This document shows, one piece after another, positions 18,201 through 28,788 of a DNA stretch of 58,815 bases (its first letter is position 1; each line of letters begins with the position of its first letter). Source of the DNA: Treponema sp. (lineage in GTDB: Bacteria > Spirochaetota > Spirochaetia > Treponematales > Breznakiellaceae); NCBI GenBank assembly GCA_031267685.1, contig JAIRYV010000015.1, positions 1 to 58,815 of the forward strand, given 5' to 3'. The position numbers and the translations under genes are program-made. Below the pieces are notes generated by a model. The model was not told the DNA's origin and ran no database searches. It saw only the letters and a program-made list of their open reading frames with translations.

Positions 18201-18429
18201 ATCGGGTTATTCCTTGTTGTGCGGCACATAAGACCGTGAAGGAACCAAAGATGCTGTATACATAGAATCCTTCTATATATATATGGCTCATCAGGAAGAG
18301 CGGCACAGCTCCGGCTGCAGCAACACGGTCATGTCTTTTCGCTTACTTTCCAGCTCAAGCAGTGCCGTTACAGCCCCTTAGTGCCGATACTCAACCTATG
18401 AAGCACTTCAAAAAGTGTTACTTTTTTAC

Positions 18430-18458
18430 TTGACAGGAGAAAAAATAGCTTGTATCGT
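18430..18458 (+). promoter_or_regulatory. probable promoter of the outer-membrane protein gene
   Basis: TTGACA (18430-18435) and TATCGT (18453-18458) are 17 bases apart. The start codon is about 180 bases further, leaving a long untranslated leader. The remaining stretch 18201-18420 shows nothing I can name apart from an AT-alternating tract near 18275-18287. Confidence 0.5.
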
Positions 18459-18642
18459 TAGTATCGTTGATTAGAACATTGTTTGTTCGTTGCGCCGGCA
18501 CCGTGATGAAAAAACAGATTCACTTTGGAAATTTGGAGCCTTGAACTATCCGCGGCACGGATAACTCGGTTTTCCATTTTTTATAGCTCAGGAAGGATTA
18601 TGCGGCCGTTGACTGCTCCTTCCGGCGATTATAGGAGGGTTT

Positions 18643-19932
18643 ATGAAAAAACGCATTGCGGTTTCAAGTGCGCTTGCCATACTTATGGCAAGCAGTGGTC
18701 TCTTCGCCTTTGACATACTCAATAGCGAAGGCGAAAAAACCGGGTTAAGTATCAGTCCCACGATACACTACCGGTTCAACATTGATACAACATCGGATGA
18801 GGCTGAGAGTACATCCACTAGCGCTAGCTGGGTCGAGGAAGTTGACGGCGATAAGCAGGCAAAGATCGAGATTGGCGTTGGCTATGAAGGCGATAACTAT
18901 GCCTTTGGTGTCAGCATCACGGGCGAAAAAAAATTCGCGGCAACGGATGTAGACAGTACACTGGGTCTTGGTGATGCTTGGGGCAAGTTCTACTTTCTTG
19001 ACAAGCAGCTCTGGATTCGCGCTGGCAGTCTGGGAAATGAGTGGAGCTTTGATACTGACCCGTACAGTGGCAACTGGGGTGATGATGGTCCTGGTCTCCA
19101 GTTTAACGTCAGCCCTGCTGCTGTAAAGGGACTCAGCGTTGGCTTCAGCCTGCCTGTGCCGGGAGCTAACACGCGGAAGTGGTATACCGTTGCGGGTGTT
19201 GACGGACCATCGTATCTCTATGATAAGTTTACTGATGCTCAGAAAGCCGCCGCTAATGCTACACCATCTAGTGGCGTGATGTGGGGGCCTGGCTATCTCT
19301 TCCAGAACGCGAAATTTGGCCTCAAGCTTGATGGCACAATTCCTAACCTCAAATTCAGTACTGAAGTAAGTTTGAAGGGTGTGGATTCTGTTAAGGAAGA
19401 ATACTTTAATGGCGCAGATACGGTCATTTTTGCCCAGTACGACATCGCTCCCATTACTATCAAGGCGGCGGCGAAGATTGAGGACATTGGTGTTAGCTCT
19501 GGATATAAGGACACTTATAACTATGACGTTGATCCCCAAGTATTCGTGGGTGCGCGGCTTATCGTCGCTCTCCCGGCTGTTGTTGATAATCTGAGCTTAG
19601 GTTCTCCGTTTGTGCAGGTGAAGTTTGAACCAGATACTACGAGAGAAGCGTTCAAGAATACATTCATCGACTTTGAGTGGGATCCGAGCTACAAGATTAT
19701 TCCTGACCGGCTTGACTTCCTCTTCTGGTTAGGTGTGGGTTATAAGATTTACGATGCTCCTACAAAGGTGCAAGAAGATTATCCGCTCGACTTCTCTGTG
19801 CGTCCGGGGCTTAAGGTCTCCTTTACTCCTAACGCCAATTTCATAGTTAGGGACCGGATATATTTTGCTCGTCATACAATTGAGAAAGGTTTAAAGAATT
19901 CGCTTCAGTTCCTCTTTGAGTGCAACTTCTAA
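18643..19932 (+). CDS. outer-membrane beta-barrel protein
   Basis: The 429-residue protein begins with a signal peptide (MKKRIAVSSALAILMASSG, cleaved near LFAF). The rest consists of alternating amphipathic strands rich in aromatic and Gly residues, for example KIEIGVGYEGDNYAFGVSI and LWIRAGSLGNEWSF. The C terminus is LQFLFECNF, ending in the Phe expected of a BAM-inserted barrel. It is probably a porin-like outer-membrane protein; the substrate is unknown. The start has an AGGAGGG ribosome-binding site 5 bases upstream. The large hairpin at 20008-20098 probably terminates it. Confidence 0.8.
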   Translation: MKKRIAVSSALAILMASSGLFAFDILNSEGEKTGLSISPTIHYRFNIDTTSDEAESTSTSASWVEEVDGDKQAKIEIGVGYEGDNYAFGVSITGEKKFAATDVDSTLGLGDAWGKFYFLDKQLWIRAGSLGNEWSFDTDPYSGNWGDDGPGLQFNVSPAAVKGLSVGFSLPVPGANTRKWYTVAGVDGPSYLYDKFTDAQKAAANATPSSGVMWGPGYLFQNAKFGLKLDGTIPNLKFSTEVSLKGVDSVKEEYFNGADTVIFAQYDIAPITIKAAAKIEDIGVSSGYKDTYNYDVDPQVFVGARLIVALPAVVDNLSLGSPFVQVKFEPDTTREAFKNTFIDFEWDPSYKIIPDRLDFLFWLGVGYKIYDAPTKVQEDYPLDFSVRPGLKVSFTPNANFIVRDRIYFARHTIEKGLKNSLQFLFECNF

Positions 19933-20007
19933 AGCGGGAAAGCGCGCTGGCGTGTTGCGGCCATCCTTGGCTTAAGCACGTCTGGCGTTGTGGGTATAGA
20001 ATAGTTT

Positions 20008-20098
20008 CAGATCGTAGAGGGTTTATATGGCGGCTTCCATGTGGAAGTTGCCTGTGCCGATAAACCCAGAACAAACGCTACGGTCTGGAACTTTTTTT
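20008..20098 (+). terminator. large structured terminator after the outer-membrane gene
   Basis: An outer stem CAGATCGTAG / CTACGGTCTG (20008-20017, 20077-20086) encloses an inner stem GGGTTTAT / ATAAACCC (20019-20026, 20060-20067) and a small GGCTTCCATGTGGAAG hairpin, followed by seven T. The nesting is more elaborate than a simple terminator. Confidence 0.6.
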
Positions 20099-20161
20099 AT
20101 GCCTGCAAAGTGCCACACGAGCGTGCAGGTGTGTCTGGCACTCAAACACTGAAATCACTAT

Positions 20162-21016
20162 TTAAAACCTCTCGTTCCGTTGTGCCGCACTTACCATATT
20201 GCGTATCAATACAGCGCTTGTTACCACACCGACGCCGTCCGGAATTGGCGTGATGGCTTGAACCAGTGGTGTGACTTCATCAAACCTTACGTCGCCGCAG
20301 ACTTTGCCGTCATCCTTTACATGAATCCCCACATCGATCACGACCTGAGCCTCGCGGAAATATTCGCATCCTATAGACTCCGGCCTGCCGACCGCAACTA
20401 CAACAATATCAGCCTCCTTCACCACTGAGGGCAGGTCTATGGTTTTGGTATGGCAGATGGTAACAGTGGCGTTCCGGTGCATAAGGAGCATAGCGACTGG
20501 TCGTCCAATCACGAGGCTGCGGCCAAGTACCACAACCCGCTTACCAGCAATGTCAATGCCGTAGTGATCAAGTAGTTCCACACAGGCAGTGGCAGTGCAG
20601 GGTGGGAAACCGACCCCTGTGTTGGTGAACACGTTGGCAAGTGAGCTATCGGTGATGCAGTCAATGTCTTTTGCAGGCAAGAGCGCTGCCCGTATTGTGG
20701 CATCGTCAAAGTGCCGGGGCAGAGGGCGGAAGAGGAGGACGCCGTGTATACCGGTGTCGGCATTTACCTCGTGAATCACGCCAAGTAAAGCCTCCTGTAT
20801 TGCGTCCACTGGCAGGCAATACTCGCGTATCGCTGTGCCCACAGCTTCACAACGTTTGGTTAGACTCTTTTTATATGAGATGTCGTCCGCGCGCTCTCCC
20901 ACGCGAATGATGCCGAGTGTAGGCGTAATCCCCCGCAGCTTGAGCGCCGTAACATCGCGCTGTATGCTTCTCAGTATCACATTGGCAAGCTCTTTTCCCT
21001 TTAATAGCCTTGCCAT
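20162..21016 (-). CDS. folD: methylenetetrahydrofolate dehydrogenase (FolD family)
   Basis: The 284-residue protein has the FolD layout: folate domain, then an NAD(P)-binding domain with VVLGRSLVIGRPVAMLLM and TICHTKT, and the C-terminal TPIPDGVGVVT. It oxidises or reduces methylene-THF in the cytoplasm. Two residues needed for cyclohydrolase activity in E. coli FolD appear changed. The YxxxK helix reads YKKSL, so the Lys54 equivalent is Leu, and VQLPLP reads LFRPLP, so Gln98 is Phe. The folate-site Asp (E. coli Asp121) is kept in KDID. I infer a dehydrogenase-only enzyme, complemented by the FchA encoded 2 bases upstream. Confidence 0.92.
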   Translation of the reverse strand: MARLLKGKELANVILRSIQRDVTALKLRGITPTLGIIRVGERADDISYKKSLTKRCEAVGTAIREYCLPVDAIQEALLGVIHEVNADTGIHGVLLFRPLPRHFDDATIRAALLPAKDIDCITDSSLANVFTNTGVGFPPCTATACVELLDHYGIDIAGKRVVVLGRSLVIGRPVAMLLMHRNATVTICHTKTIDLPSVVKEADIVVVAVGRPESIGCEYFREAQVVIDVGIHVKDDGKVCGDVRFDEVTPLVQAITPIPDGVGVVTSAVLIRNMVSAAQRNERF

Positions 21017-21017
21017 A

Positions 21018-21653
21018 TTAGTTTCCCCTCAAACGTTTTTTAACTTCGTTTACAATCCACTTGGCGCGTTCTTCATATTCAGCGCAAAGCGTGTCTGCCA
21101 TAACATTAAGCCTGTCCGCGTAAGCCCGGTCGCTCATTGCCTTAGTATTAATGGAGACATTGAGGCTGGCGCCGATAAGCGCTGCCTTGCAGAAGGCCGC
21201 GCCAATACCTGCATCACTGACAGCAAGGCTATTGCCCTTTGCCGCCACTGTCTCCAACAGAACAATGGCTTCAGCGCACTTTTGCATAATCTCCAGAGGC
21301 ACGCTGCACGCTTCCCGCAGCGCCGCCTCCATCACCTGAGCCTTATGCGTCTTTTCAGCGTCGCTGTCTTTGGGCAGACGATATGCTGCTGCTAGTGGTT
21401 CAAACACCTCAGCGTCCCGCTGAATCAAGTCCAGCAGTTCGCCTTGCAAGCGTTCCGCCGTCTCTTTCAGCGCAAGCATCTCTGTCTCGACTGCCGCATA
21501 CTTCTTCTTGCCAATCGTGAGACTGGCGACCATGTTTCCCAGAGCTACTCCCACCGCGCCCATCAGCGCGGATGCGCCGCCGCCCCCCGGAACCGGCGAC
21601 TTTGTTCCCAGCGCCGTGACAAAGTCCGCGCAGGTACTGTTACTGAATAGCAT
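21018..21653 (-). CDS. fchA: methenyltetrahydrofolate cyclohydrolase FchA
   Basis: The 211-residue helical protein belongs to the FTCD_C (formiminotransferase-cyclodeaminase C-terminal) family. It has the N-terminal TKSPVPGGGGASALMGAVGVALGNMV and DAGIGAAFCKAALIGASLNVSIN near residue 145. Stand-alone members act as methenyl-THF cyclohydrolases in acetogens and purine fermenters. It is transcribed with folD (2-base gap), so the pair covers formyl-THF to methylene-THF. No formyl-THF synthetase gene is in the window. Confidence 0.92.
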   Translation of the reverse strand: MLFSNSTCADFVTALGTKSPVPGGGGASALMGAVGVALGNMVASLTIGKKKYAAVETEMLALKETAERLQGELLDLIQRDAEVFEPLAAAYRLPKDSDAEKTHKAQVMEAALREACSVPLEIMQKCAEAIVLLETVAAKGNSLAVSDAGIGAAFCKAALIGASLNVSINTKAMSDRAYADRLNVMADTLCAEYEERAKWIVNEVKKRLRGN

Positions 21654-21829
21654 AGATGATTCTCCAAGTTAACGTATTCATTGGTAGATATACCATATTT
21701 AAGCCCATAGACGTTAATTCCCCCCTCTGTGCGGGTATGAGCTTGTATACTAAGTTATTTTTACCTCAATGGCAACAAGGGTTTCATGGTGTCAGACACC
21801 ATGTCTTCTGGTGTTAAACGGTATAATCA

Positions 21830-23050
21830 TTAGCGCTTTACCTTAATAGTGGCTGCATAGATGCTGTTAATCAGCCCCAGTATAGCGGAAAGGGTGAACA
21901 GTGTTTCAATGCCAACCGCGTTCCAAATCGCGCCGCCCAACAGGGCAATGAGGATACTGATCACATGGTTTACTGAAACACCTGTGGACAAAGTGGCTGT
22001 GATCTCCTTCTGACTGGAAGCAATCGACTGTACATACACATTTGTCGCCATGCTCGCGGTGGATATAATCGAGTCAAGCACATAGTTGGCACAAACCACG
22101 ACAAAGGCGATGTGCATTGGGAAAATGCGGTGGGCAAAGCCGTAGAGCAGGCACACGATAACCAGAACCAGCGTGTCTGTTACCATGATGAACTTAAAGC
22201 CCAGCCGGTCGATGAGCTTTCCGATCAGAGGACTGCACACAATGCCACAGCCTGCGCAGATTGCCAGCAGAAGCGAGATGAGCGAAGCGTCCGCGCCATA
22301 CTGTAAAATCAGTACATATGGGGCAAAGGTGATGAATATCTGTTTACGCGCCCCGTAAAAGACTTCTAACATATAGTAGATAGAGAACTTTCTGGCAAAG
22401 TAGAAACGCTGGCGTTGCCTTATAACTTTGCTGTCTTGGAGAGCAAGTACGACCAGCGTTGCAGCCAGCATGAGCGACACGGACACAGCAAACACAATCT
22501 TGAAACGCGCTGGGTTTCCGCGCTCAAACCCGAGTTGCGAAAGCAGGAAGAATATGCCGATAACTCCGACATAGCCGGTGATGCTTCCCACCTGCCCTAT
22601 CGCGCCGGTGATGCCGAGGGCTGAGCCTGATTTGTCCTTGCGCGTCAGGTCCAGTGTTAGCGTGGTCTTAACCGGCATGATAATATGTTCGCCGAGGCTG
22701 TAAAGCACCATAAACAGTACCACGATAAACTTACTGCTTCCTGAAAGCAGAAGCCCGGCCAGTCCAGCCAGCATGAGCGCGGTTCCAAGCTTAAAAATAC
22801 GGCTCTCGGTGAGCCGATACATCAGCGCCAGCAGGAGTACCACAAAGAGGCCGGGGAGTTCGCGGAAGAATTCCACGATACCCCTCTCAAACGCACTGAT
22901 ATGCACGATTTCGGCAAGGTAGTTATCCTGTATACCCTTGTACAAGCTGGCGCTTACCCCTGAAAGGGCAAGCACACTTAAAAACCGAGCAACCTTCGCG
23001 TCAGGATGAAAAGTGTCTTTCCATAACAGAGAAACTTGTCTTATAACCAT
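21830..23050 (-). CDS. MFS transporter
   Basis: The 406-residue protein has about 11-12 membrane helices in two halves with a central cytoplasmic loop (LALQDSKVIRQRQRFYFARKF). Segments such as LGITGAIGQVGSITGYVG fit helix 5 of a major facilitator and the loop KLIDRLGFKFIMV resembles the motif A region. The substrate is unknown. It is divergent from the XRE-cupin regulator gene 105 bases away, so that regulator may control it. A short perfect hairpin (21785-21803, CATGGTGT / ACACCATG) lies just past its stop. Confidence 0.85.
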   Translation of the reverse strand: MVIRQVSLLWKDTFHPDAKVARFLSVLALSGVSASLYKGIQDNYLAEIVHISAFERGIVEFFRELPGLFVVLLLALMYRLTESRIFKLGTALMLAGLAGLLLSGSSKFIVVLFMVLYSLGEHIIMPVKTTLTLDLTRKDKSGSALGITGAIGQVGSITGYVGVIGIFFLLSQLGFERGNPARFKIVFAVSVSLMLAATLVVLALQDSKVIRQRQRFYFARKFSIYYMLEVFYGARKQIFITFAPYVLILQYGADASLISLLLAICAGCGIVCSPLIGKLIDRLGFKFIMVTDTLVLVIVCLLYGFAHRIFPMHIAFVVVCANYVLDSIISTASMATNVYVQSIASSQKEITATLSTGVSVNHVISILIALLGGAIWNAVGIETLFTLSAILGLINSIYAATIKVKR

Positions 23051-23155
23051 AGGCTAAAACCATGCGCTTTTCCGACCGTTTTGCATAGACCTTGCTTGCA
23101 GGTCTTGGAAAATCATTTGGCTTTTTGTAGAATAATCATTCAGGAGAAGAAGAAG

Positions 23156-23758
23156 ATGGCAACACACACGCCCGGTGAAAGAATCGCCGAACTGCGTAAA
23201 ACCTATTCGGTTGACCGTAAGGCGCTGGCTGAACGGAGCGGGGTATCTGAGGAACTGATACGCCGCATTGAAGATGAAGGCTTGATCCCAGACCTTGCAC
23301 CGCTATTAAAGATTTCCCGCGCACTGGGAGTGCGGCTGGGAACCCTACTTGATGACCATAACGAGCTTGGGCCGCTTATCACCCGCTCTGGCAGGGTCAG
23401 CGAAAGCGTCCGCTTTATCACAGGCATCCCTTTGCCTTCGAGCGTGTCAGCACTGTCGCCAGCCATTGACGAGCCTCGTGGACTAAGCTTCAAGGCGCTG
23501 GCTGCTGGCAAGGGTGGCCGCCACATGGAACCGTTCATCGTAGATGTTGAAAGCAACGCCGAGCAGGATAAAAGTACCCATGAGGGTGAAGAATTCATCT
23601 ATGTACTCACAGGAACCATTCAGGTGGATTATGGTAAAGACAGCTTTGTGTTAAGCGCAGGAGATTCGATCTATTACGATTCGGTTGTCCCTCACCGTGT
23701 ACTGGCAGCGAGCAGCGTCCGCGCCCGCATACTCGCGGTAATCTACACGCCAGCCTGA
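23156..23758 (+). CDS. XRE-family regulator with C-terminal cupin domain
   Basis: I place the start at the ATG at 23156 behind an AGGAGAAG ribosome-binding site, giving 200 residues; a longer frame upstream lacks a site and overlaps the MFS promoter region. Residues 8-65 are a helix-turn-helix ([19 protein letters not shown]). Residues 115-195 are a cupin with [19 protein letters not shown] and [17 protein letters not shown], holding the conserved His and Glu metal or ligand positions. Such XRE-cupin proteins usually sense a small organic acid and control the adjacent gene, here the acyl-CoA ligase 25 bases downstream. Confidence 0.92.
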   Translation: MATHTPGERIAELRKTYSVDRKALAERSGVSEELIRRIEDEGLIPDLAPLLKISRALGVRLGTLLDDHNELGPLITRSGRVSESVRFITGIPLPSSVSALSPAIDEPRGLSFKALAAGKGGRHMEPFIVDVESNAEQDKSTHEGEEFIYVLTGTIQVDYGKDSFVLSAGDSIYYDSVVPHRVLAASSVRARILAVIYTPA

Positions 23759-23783
23759 GCGTCTTATACTAAGGAAGAAAACG

Positions 23784-25433
<1,650 letters not shown>

Positions 25434-25440
25434 AAACCGC

Positions 25441-25469
25441 TTGACACTTTTTTGCGGGCTTATTATAGT
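25441..25469 (+). promoter_or_regulatory. promoter of tRNA-Ala
   Basis: TTGACA (25441-25446) and TATAGT (25464-25469) have a 17-base spacer. The tRNA begins 13 bases after the -10 box. Confidence 0.85.
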
Positions 25470-25481
25470 AAAAGAAGTTCT

Positions 25482-25555
25482 GGGGGTGTAGCTCAGTTGG
25501 CTAGAGCGTTTGAATGGCATTCAAGAGGTCAAGGGTTCAATTCCCTTCACCTCCA
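25482..25555 (+). tRNA. tRNA-Ala (GGC anticodon)
   Basis: The acceptor arms GGGGGTG and CACCTCC pair, with A25555 as discriminator. The D arm carries GCTCAGTTGGCTAGAGC. The anticodon stem TTTGA/TCAAG encloses ATGGCAT, giving anticodon GGC. The T arm contains GGTTCAATTCC. The 3' CCA is not encoded. A tyrosine-recombinase gene begins 100 bases downstream, so this tRNA is the probable integration site of the prophage. Confidence 0.95.
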
Positions 25556-25560
25556 GATTT
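25532..25560 (+). other. probable attL core (3' end of tRNA-Ala)
   Basis: The T arm and 3' acceptor strand are the usual crossover region of integrases located next to a tRNA. The matching attR copy would lie past the right end of the prophage, which is missing here, so the core cannot be defined. A hairpin (GACGATA / TATCGTC, about 25609-25635) lies between this site and the integrase start. Confidence 0.45.
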
Positions 25561-25655
25561 AAGTTGTTGTAGTACAAGTGTTTACAAGTCCGCCTATACT
25601 CAATCATTGACGATAGTCCACTCCGTTGGGTTATCGTCGAGTTTAGGAGGACATC

Positions 25656-26885
25656 ATGTCTAGGATTGCGGGACCATATCATATCTATCGGCGCCCCGAT
25701 ACCAAGCGGTATCAGATTACCATCTATCCAGTATCAGGCTTACCTATAGAGGTATGCGCCAAGTGGGTATCTAAGAGCTTTGTCAACTTACCCGTAGAGC
25801 TTGCCCAGTATCGGGAGCCGCGTACCAAAGCGGCGGCTCAGGCTGGCGCTACCATGCTCATCGACTACCTCAAGCGCCAACTATCGCCAGCTACAGCGCT
25901 CCCTATAGTAGAGACCATAGCCGTCAACTCCGGCAAGCTATCAGGTAGGGGCTTTGTCGAGTACCTGCTTGATTTCTGGCGCGCCGATGGCGTTTACGCT
26001 CGTAAGAAGGCGAGGGTAGATGGCGAGGCGCTGTCGCAGGCATACCTCAAGACTAACCGGCATGACATAGAGACTCATGTCAAGACGTATCCAGGGTTCC
26101 GCGTCTTGCCGATGAACGCGCTCACAGCGGGGCTGGTCGAGGACTGGAAGCTATGGGCGATTGAGACACGGGGACTATCGGGTCGGCGCGTTAACACCAT
26201 CATCAGCGCTATGAGGGTGCCGATACGATATGCAGTGCGCCGACAAGAGCTTACGGTAGACCCTTTTGCCTCGGTGGACAGGGTACGAGAGCAGTTACGG
26301 GAGCGAGGAGTCTTGGCACAGGCCGAGGTAGAGGCGCTTACCCGTGCGCCGATACAGAGCGATAGAGACCGGCTTGCGGTACTGCTGGCCGCACTATGCG
26401 GTATGCGGCGAGGAGAGGTACGGGGCCTACGCTGGGAGGACATCGGAGACGGTGTTATCAAGATACAGCACAACTGGATCACCCATGAGGGAGATAAGCA
26501 GCCTAAGCGAGGGAGTATGCGTACCGTGCCTATACCACGAGCAGTCGCAGAGGCACTCGGCAAACTGGAGAGTGACAAGGGCTTTGTGTTCCCCGGCATG
26601 GGCGATACACCAGTAGGCGCGACGTGGTTTAAGGGCGTGTTCCGGCGATCCATGTCAGCTATCGGCATCGATGCGACGCAAATCAAGGCGAGGCACCTTA
26701 CCTATCACGGCCTGCGCCACACCTATATCACACTAGGGCGCATGGCGGGCATAAGCGACCTTGAGATACAGGCGCTGGCCGGACACAAGAGCGGGCGTAT
26801 GATGGAGCGGTACAGCCATGTCCCGCAGGTGATAGACTTTGACAAGGCGCGAGAAAAACTGGAGCGGGCGCTGATGTCTGGGTGA
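25656..26885 (+). CDS. int: phage integrase (tyrosine recombinase)
   Basis: The 409-residue protein has an N-terminal arm-binding and SAM-like domain and a C-terminal catalytic domain. The catalytic set is visible: Arg in CGMRRGEVRGLRW, HGLRH, a later His in LAGHKSG, and the nucleophilic Tyr in MMERYSHV. An AGGAGG ribosome-binding site precedes the start. It would integrate and excise the prophage at the adjacent tRNA-Ala. Its base composition is close to that of the host and unlike the AT-rich structural genes downstream. Confidence 0.95.
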   Translation: MSRIAGPYHIYRRPDTKRYQITIYPVSGLPIEVCAKWVSKSFVNLPVELAQYREPRTKAAAQAGATMLIDYLKRQLSPATALPIVETIAVNSGKLSGRGFVEYLLDFWRADGVYARKKARVDGEALSQAYLKTNRHDIETHVKTYPGFRVLPMNALTAGLVEDWKLWAIETRGLSGRRVNTIISAMRVPIRYAVRRQELTVDPFASVDRVREQLRERGVLAQAEVEALTRAPIQSDRDRLAVLLAALCGMRRGEVRGLRWEDIGDGVIKIQHNWITHEGDKQPKRGSMRTVPIPRAVAEALGKLESDKGFVFPGMGDTPVGATWFKGVFRRSMSAIGIDATQIKARHLTYHGLRHTYITLGRMAGISDLEIQALAGHKSGRMMERYSHVPQVIDFDKAREKLERALMSG

Positions 26886-26893
26886 TAACAACA

Positions 26894-26927
26894 GGTGGCG
26901 CGGATTGCATGAGCAAATCGCGCCACC
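26894..26927. terminator. bidirectional hairpin between convergent genes
   Basis: GGTGGCGCG with ATTGC pairs with GCAAAT and CGCGCCACC, leaving a small loop. It lies 8 bases after the integrase stop and faces the convergent lipoprotein gene, so it can end transcription from both sides. Confidence 0.7.
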
Positions 26928-26978
26928 ATATATAGGGTATCACTTTTCCCCTGTCATTAACTTCCCATGGCAGGGATT

Positions 26979-27503
26979 TTATTTTGATAAAAATTCATTA
27001 ACTACTGGTAAAATAGTAGATATATCTATTCCCTTATCTTCTCCCATACTACCCATGTAACCACTACTATTTATGGCTCTTATGTTTATGGTAGTTGCAT
27101 CCTTAAATGATTCGATTAACCGATCTGACATACTTGTAGATGTGTTCCACCACCTTGTCACGTTATGTTGATCCACAGAGACATCAACAATATCCCACCC
27201 TGTTGGACCAATTATTGTATTTTTTGTGCCATCAATGGTAAAAATTAAACTACCTGGATAGGCTGTCCTTCCACTAGTCATAATGTTTGCATAAATTGCA
27301 AAACTATTGTCTCCAATTTTTGCAATTTTAACACCTTCAACAAGATTGTCAATTAAAACAATAGCGTCAAAAGAATCTCCGCCTAATGTATCAATTGTTG
27401 TAGGAGTACCTTTTACAGAAGATTCTGCCGTCATGCAACCAAATAATGCCATTATAATCAATGACAATCCAAAGAAGAAACCTAATTTTTTAGCCAAATT
27501 CAT
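26979..27503 (-). CDS. putative phage-encoded lipoprotein
   Basis: The 174-residue protein has a lipoprotein signal (KKLGFFFGLSLIIMALFGC) with a lipobox ending in Cys near residue 22. The mature part has mixed strands with no domain I recognise. It is on the strand of the lysogeny genes, separate from the lytic genes, so it is probably expressed from the prophage and could be a moron changing the host envelope, for example in superinfection exclusion. That role is inference from position alone. Confidence 0.6.
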   Translation of the reverse strand: MNLAKKLGFFFGLSLIIMALFGCMTAESSVKGTPTTIDTLGGDSFDAIVLIDNLVEGVKIAKIGDNSFAIYANIMTSGRTAYPGSLIFTIDGTKNTIIGPTGWDIVDVSVDQHNVTRWWNTSTSMSDRLIESFKDATTINIRAINSSGYMGSMGEDKGIDISTILPVVNEFLSK

Positions 27504-27530
27504 TTTTGCCTCCTATATTATTTACTTCAC

Positions 27531-28148
27531 TCACTTTTCCCCTAGCATTAACTTTTTGTTAGCTTTTTCAATTCTCTTATCCCAGTCTCCACGCCAACCT
27601 TCTTCTTTTGCTTGTTCCGCAATATTGATTACTTCATCCCAAAATCCTTGTTTTTCGCAGATAATGCAGAGCTGTTTATATCCCGTGTGTACAGGCATAC
27701 CACACGGGTCATATTCTTCATCTATCGGCCGTTCACTCTTCGCATGAATAATTTTTCTCCAATGTTCTTTCGGCGTCATACCATATTTTTGTTCAATTTG
27801 CCTGCGTTTAAGATCATTATCAGCGTAAAACCAATAGGCAGCCTCAGCGGAAATATCTATCTGTTTTTTACAAGCGGCAACTGCTTTTTTTAAGAACTTC
27901 ATACCCTCATTTCTTCGGGCATAATTTTTCTGAATCTCTTCAATGCAATCAAAATGTTCCTTGATAATCGGATTATTTTGAGAACTAAAATCGTCATGGG
28001 TAATTCCTTGTGGAATTTTACTCCTGTCAAACTTGTGCCGTTTGATGACGACATCGGCCTTATCCAAAACCATATCTTGCTCAGGCGGCGTTTTTCCTCC
28101 GACAGGTTTCGCAACTTCAGCCAATTTTTTTTTGCTGAACAATCCCAT
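27531..28148 (-). CDS. hypothetical protein of the lysogeny region
   Basis: The 205-residue protein is hydrophilic with a basic start (MGLFSKKKLAEVAK) and a helical body. The second half includes a CxxC-like pair in LCIICEKQGFWDEVINIAEQ, and the last 60 residues look like a single helical-repeat hairpin. No membrane segment or known domain is seen. It sits between the repressor and the lipoprotein gene on the same strand and is likely expressed in the lysogen. Function unknown. Confidence 0.6.
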   Translation of the reverse strand: MGLFSKKKLAEVAKPVGGKTPPEQDMVLDKADVVIKRHKFDRSKIPQGITHDDFSSQNNPIIKEHFDCIEEIQKNYARRNEGMKFLKKAVAACKKQIDISAEAAYWFYADNDLKRRQIEQKYGMTPKEHWRKIIHAKSERPIDEEYDPCGMPVHTGYKQLCIICEKQGFWDEVINIAEQAKEEGWRGDWDKRIEKANKKLMLGEK

Positions 28149-28174
28149 CTTATCCTCTCCTTACTTGACCAGCC

Positions 28175-28543
28175 TCAGCCAACCGCCCCCAACCTTGACG
28201 CCCCCTTTTGCGGGTAGCGCTCCAGCTTGAGCATTATGATACCAAACACCTCTTGCCTGTCCCTGTCATCTAGCCGCCTGTAGCTATCCACTAGCTCGCG
28301 CTCGTCAGGAGCTAGGCCATGTGGGTCTTGCCCAGTAAGCAGATGCTCAACTGTGGTATCAAGGACACGCGCGATGGCATACGCAGACTCCACTGATGGA
28401 CTTGACATCTTACCTTCCGCGCTTCTTCCTATACCGTTGTTGATGGCAGTCCGTTTAACACCGGACTGTTCCGCAAGCCATGTCTGACTTTTTCCTAATG
28501 CGACTAAACGTTGTCTAACAGTATCCCAAAAATCTAAGGACAT
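28175..28543 (-). CDS. XRE-family phage repressor (CI-like)
   Basis: The 122-residue protein has an N-terminal helix-turn-helix (KSQTWLAEQSGVKRTAINNG) followed by AYAIARVLDTTVEHLLTG, the usual end of a Cro/CI DNA-binding domain. The C-terminal part is short and helical and lacks a peptidase-type domain, so it is not of the RecA-cleaved class. It faces the early region across a promoter with paired repeats at 28576-28626, making it the probable lysogeny repressor. Confidence 0.85.
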   Translation of the reverse strand: MSLDFWDTVRQRLVALGKSQTWLAEQSGVKRTAINNGIGRSAEGKMSSPSVESAYAIARVLDTTVEHLLTGQDPHGLAPDERELVDSYRRLDDRDRQEVFGIIMLKLERYPQKGASRLGAVG

Positions 28544-28575
28544 ATCAATCCTATCGGAAAATTTTATAGAAAAAT

Positions 28576-28626
28576 GTCAAAACAGTGGCTATACTTATTG
28601 ACAATAGTCAAAACAGTGGCTATACT
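28576..28626 (+). promoter_or_regulatory. early promoter with two 20-bp operator repeats
   Basis: A perfect 20-base direct repeat (GTCAAAACAGTGGCTATACT) occurs at 28576-28595 and 28607-28626. The second copy overlaps a consensus promoter: TTGACA (28598-28603), 17 bases, TATACT (28621-28626). A repressor bound to the repeats would block this rightward promoter and, from the first copy, probably its own gene. Confidence 0.8.
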
Positions 28627-28788
28627 ATACAATATAGGCCACTCAAGTGGCTTCCTGTCCCCGCCACCCATCCAGAAACCTCCGGCGGGTACAGGACACT
28701 ACCCGGCGCCGTGGGTCTTGGCGGACTTGCGCGGCGGCGGGAGACGGTACGCGAGTTGCGGCGTGTATCGCTGATACTGGTTCTCCTG

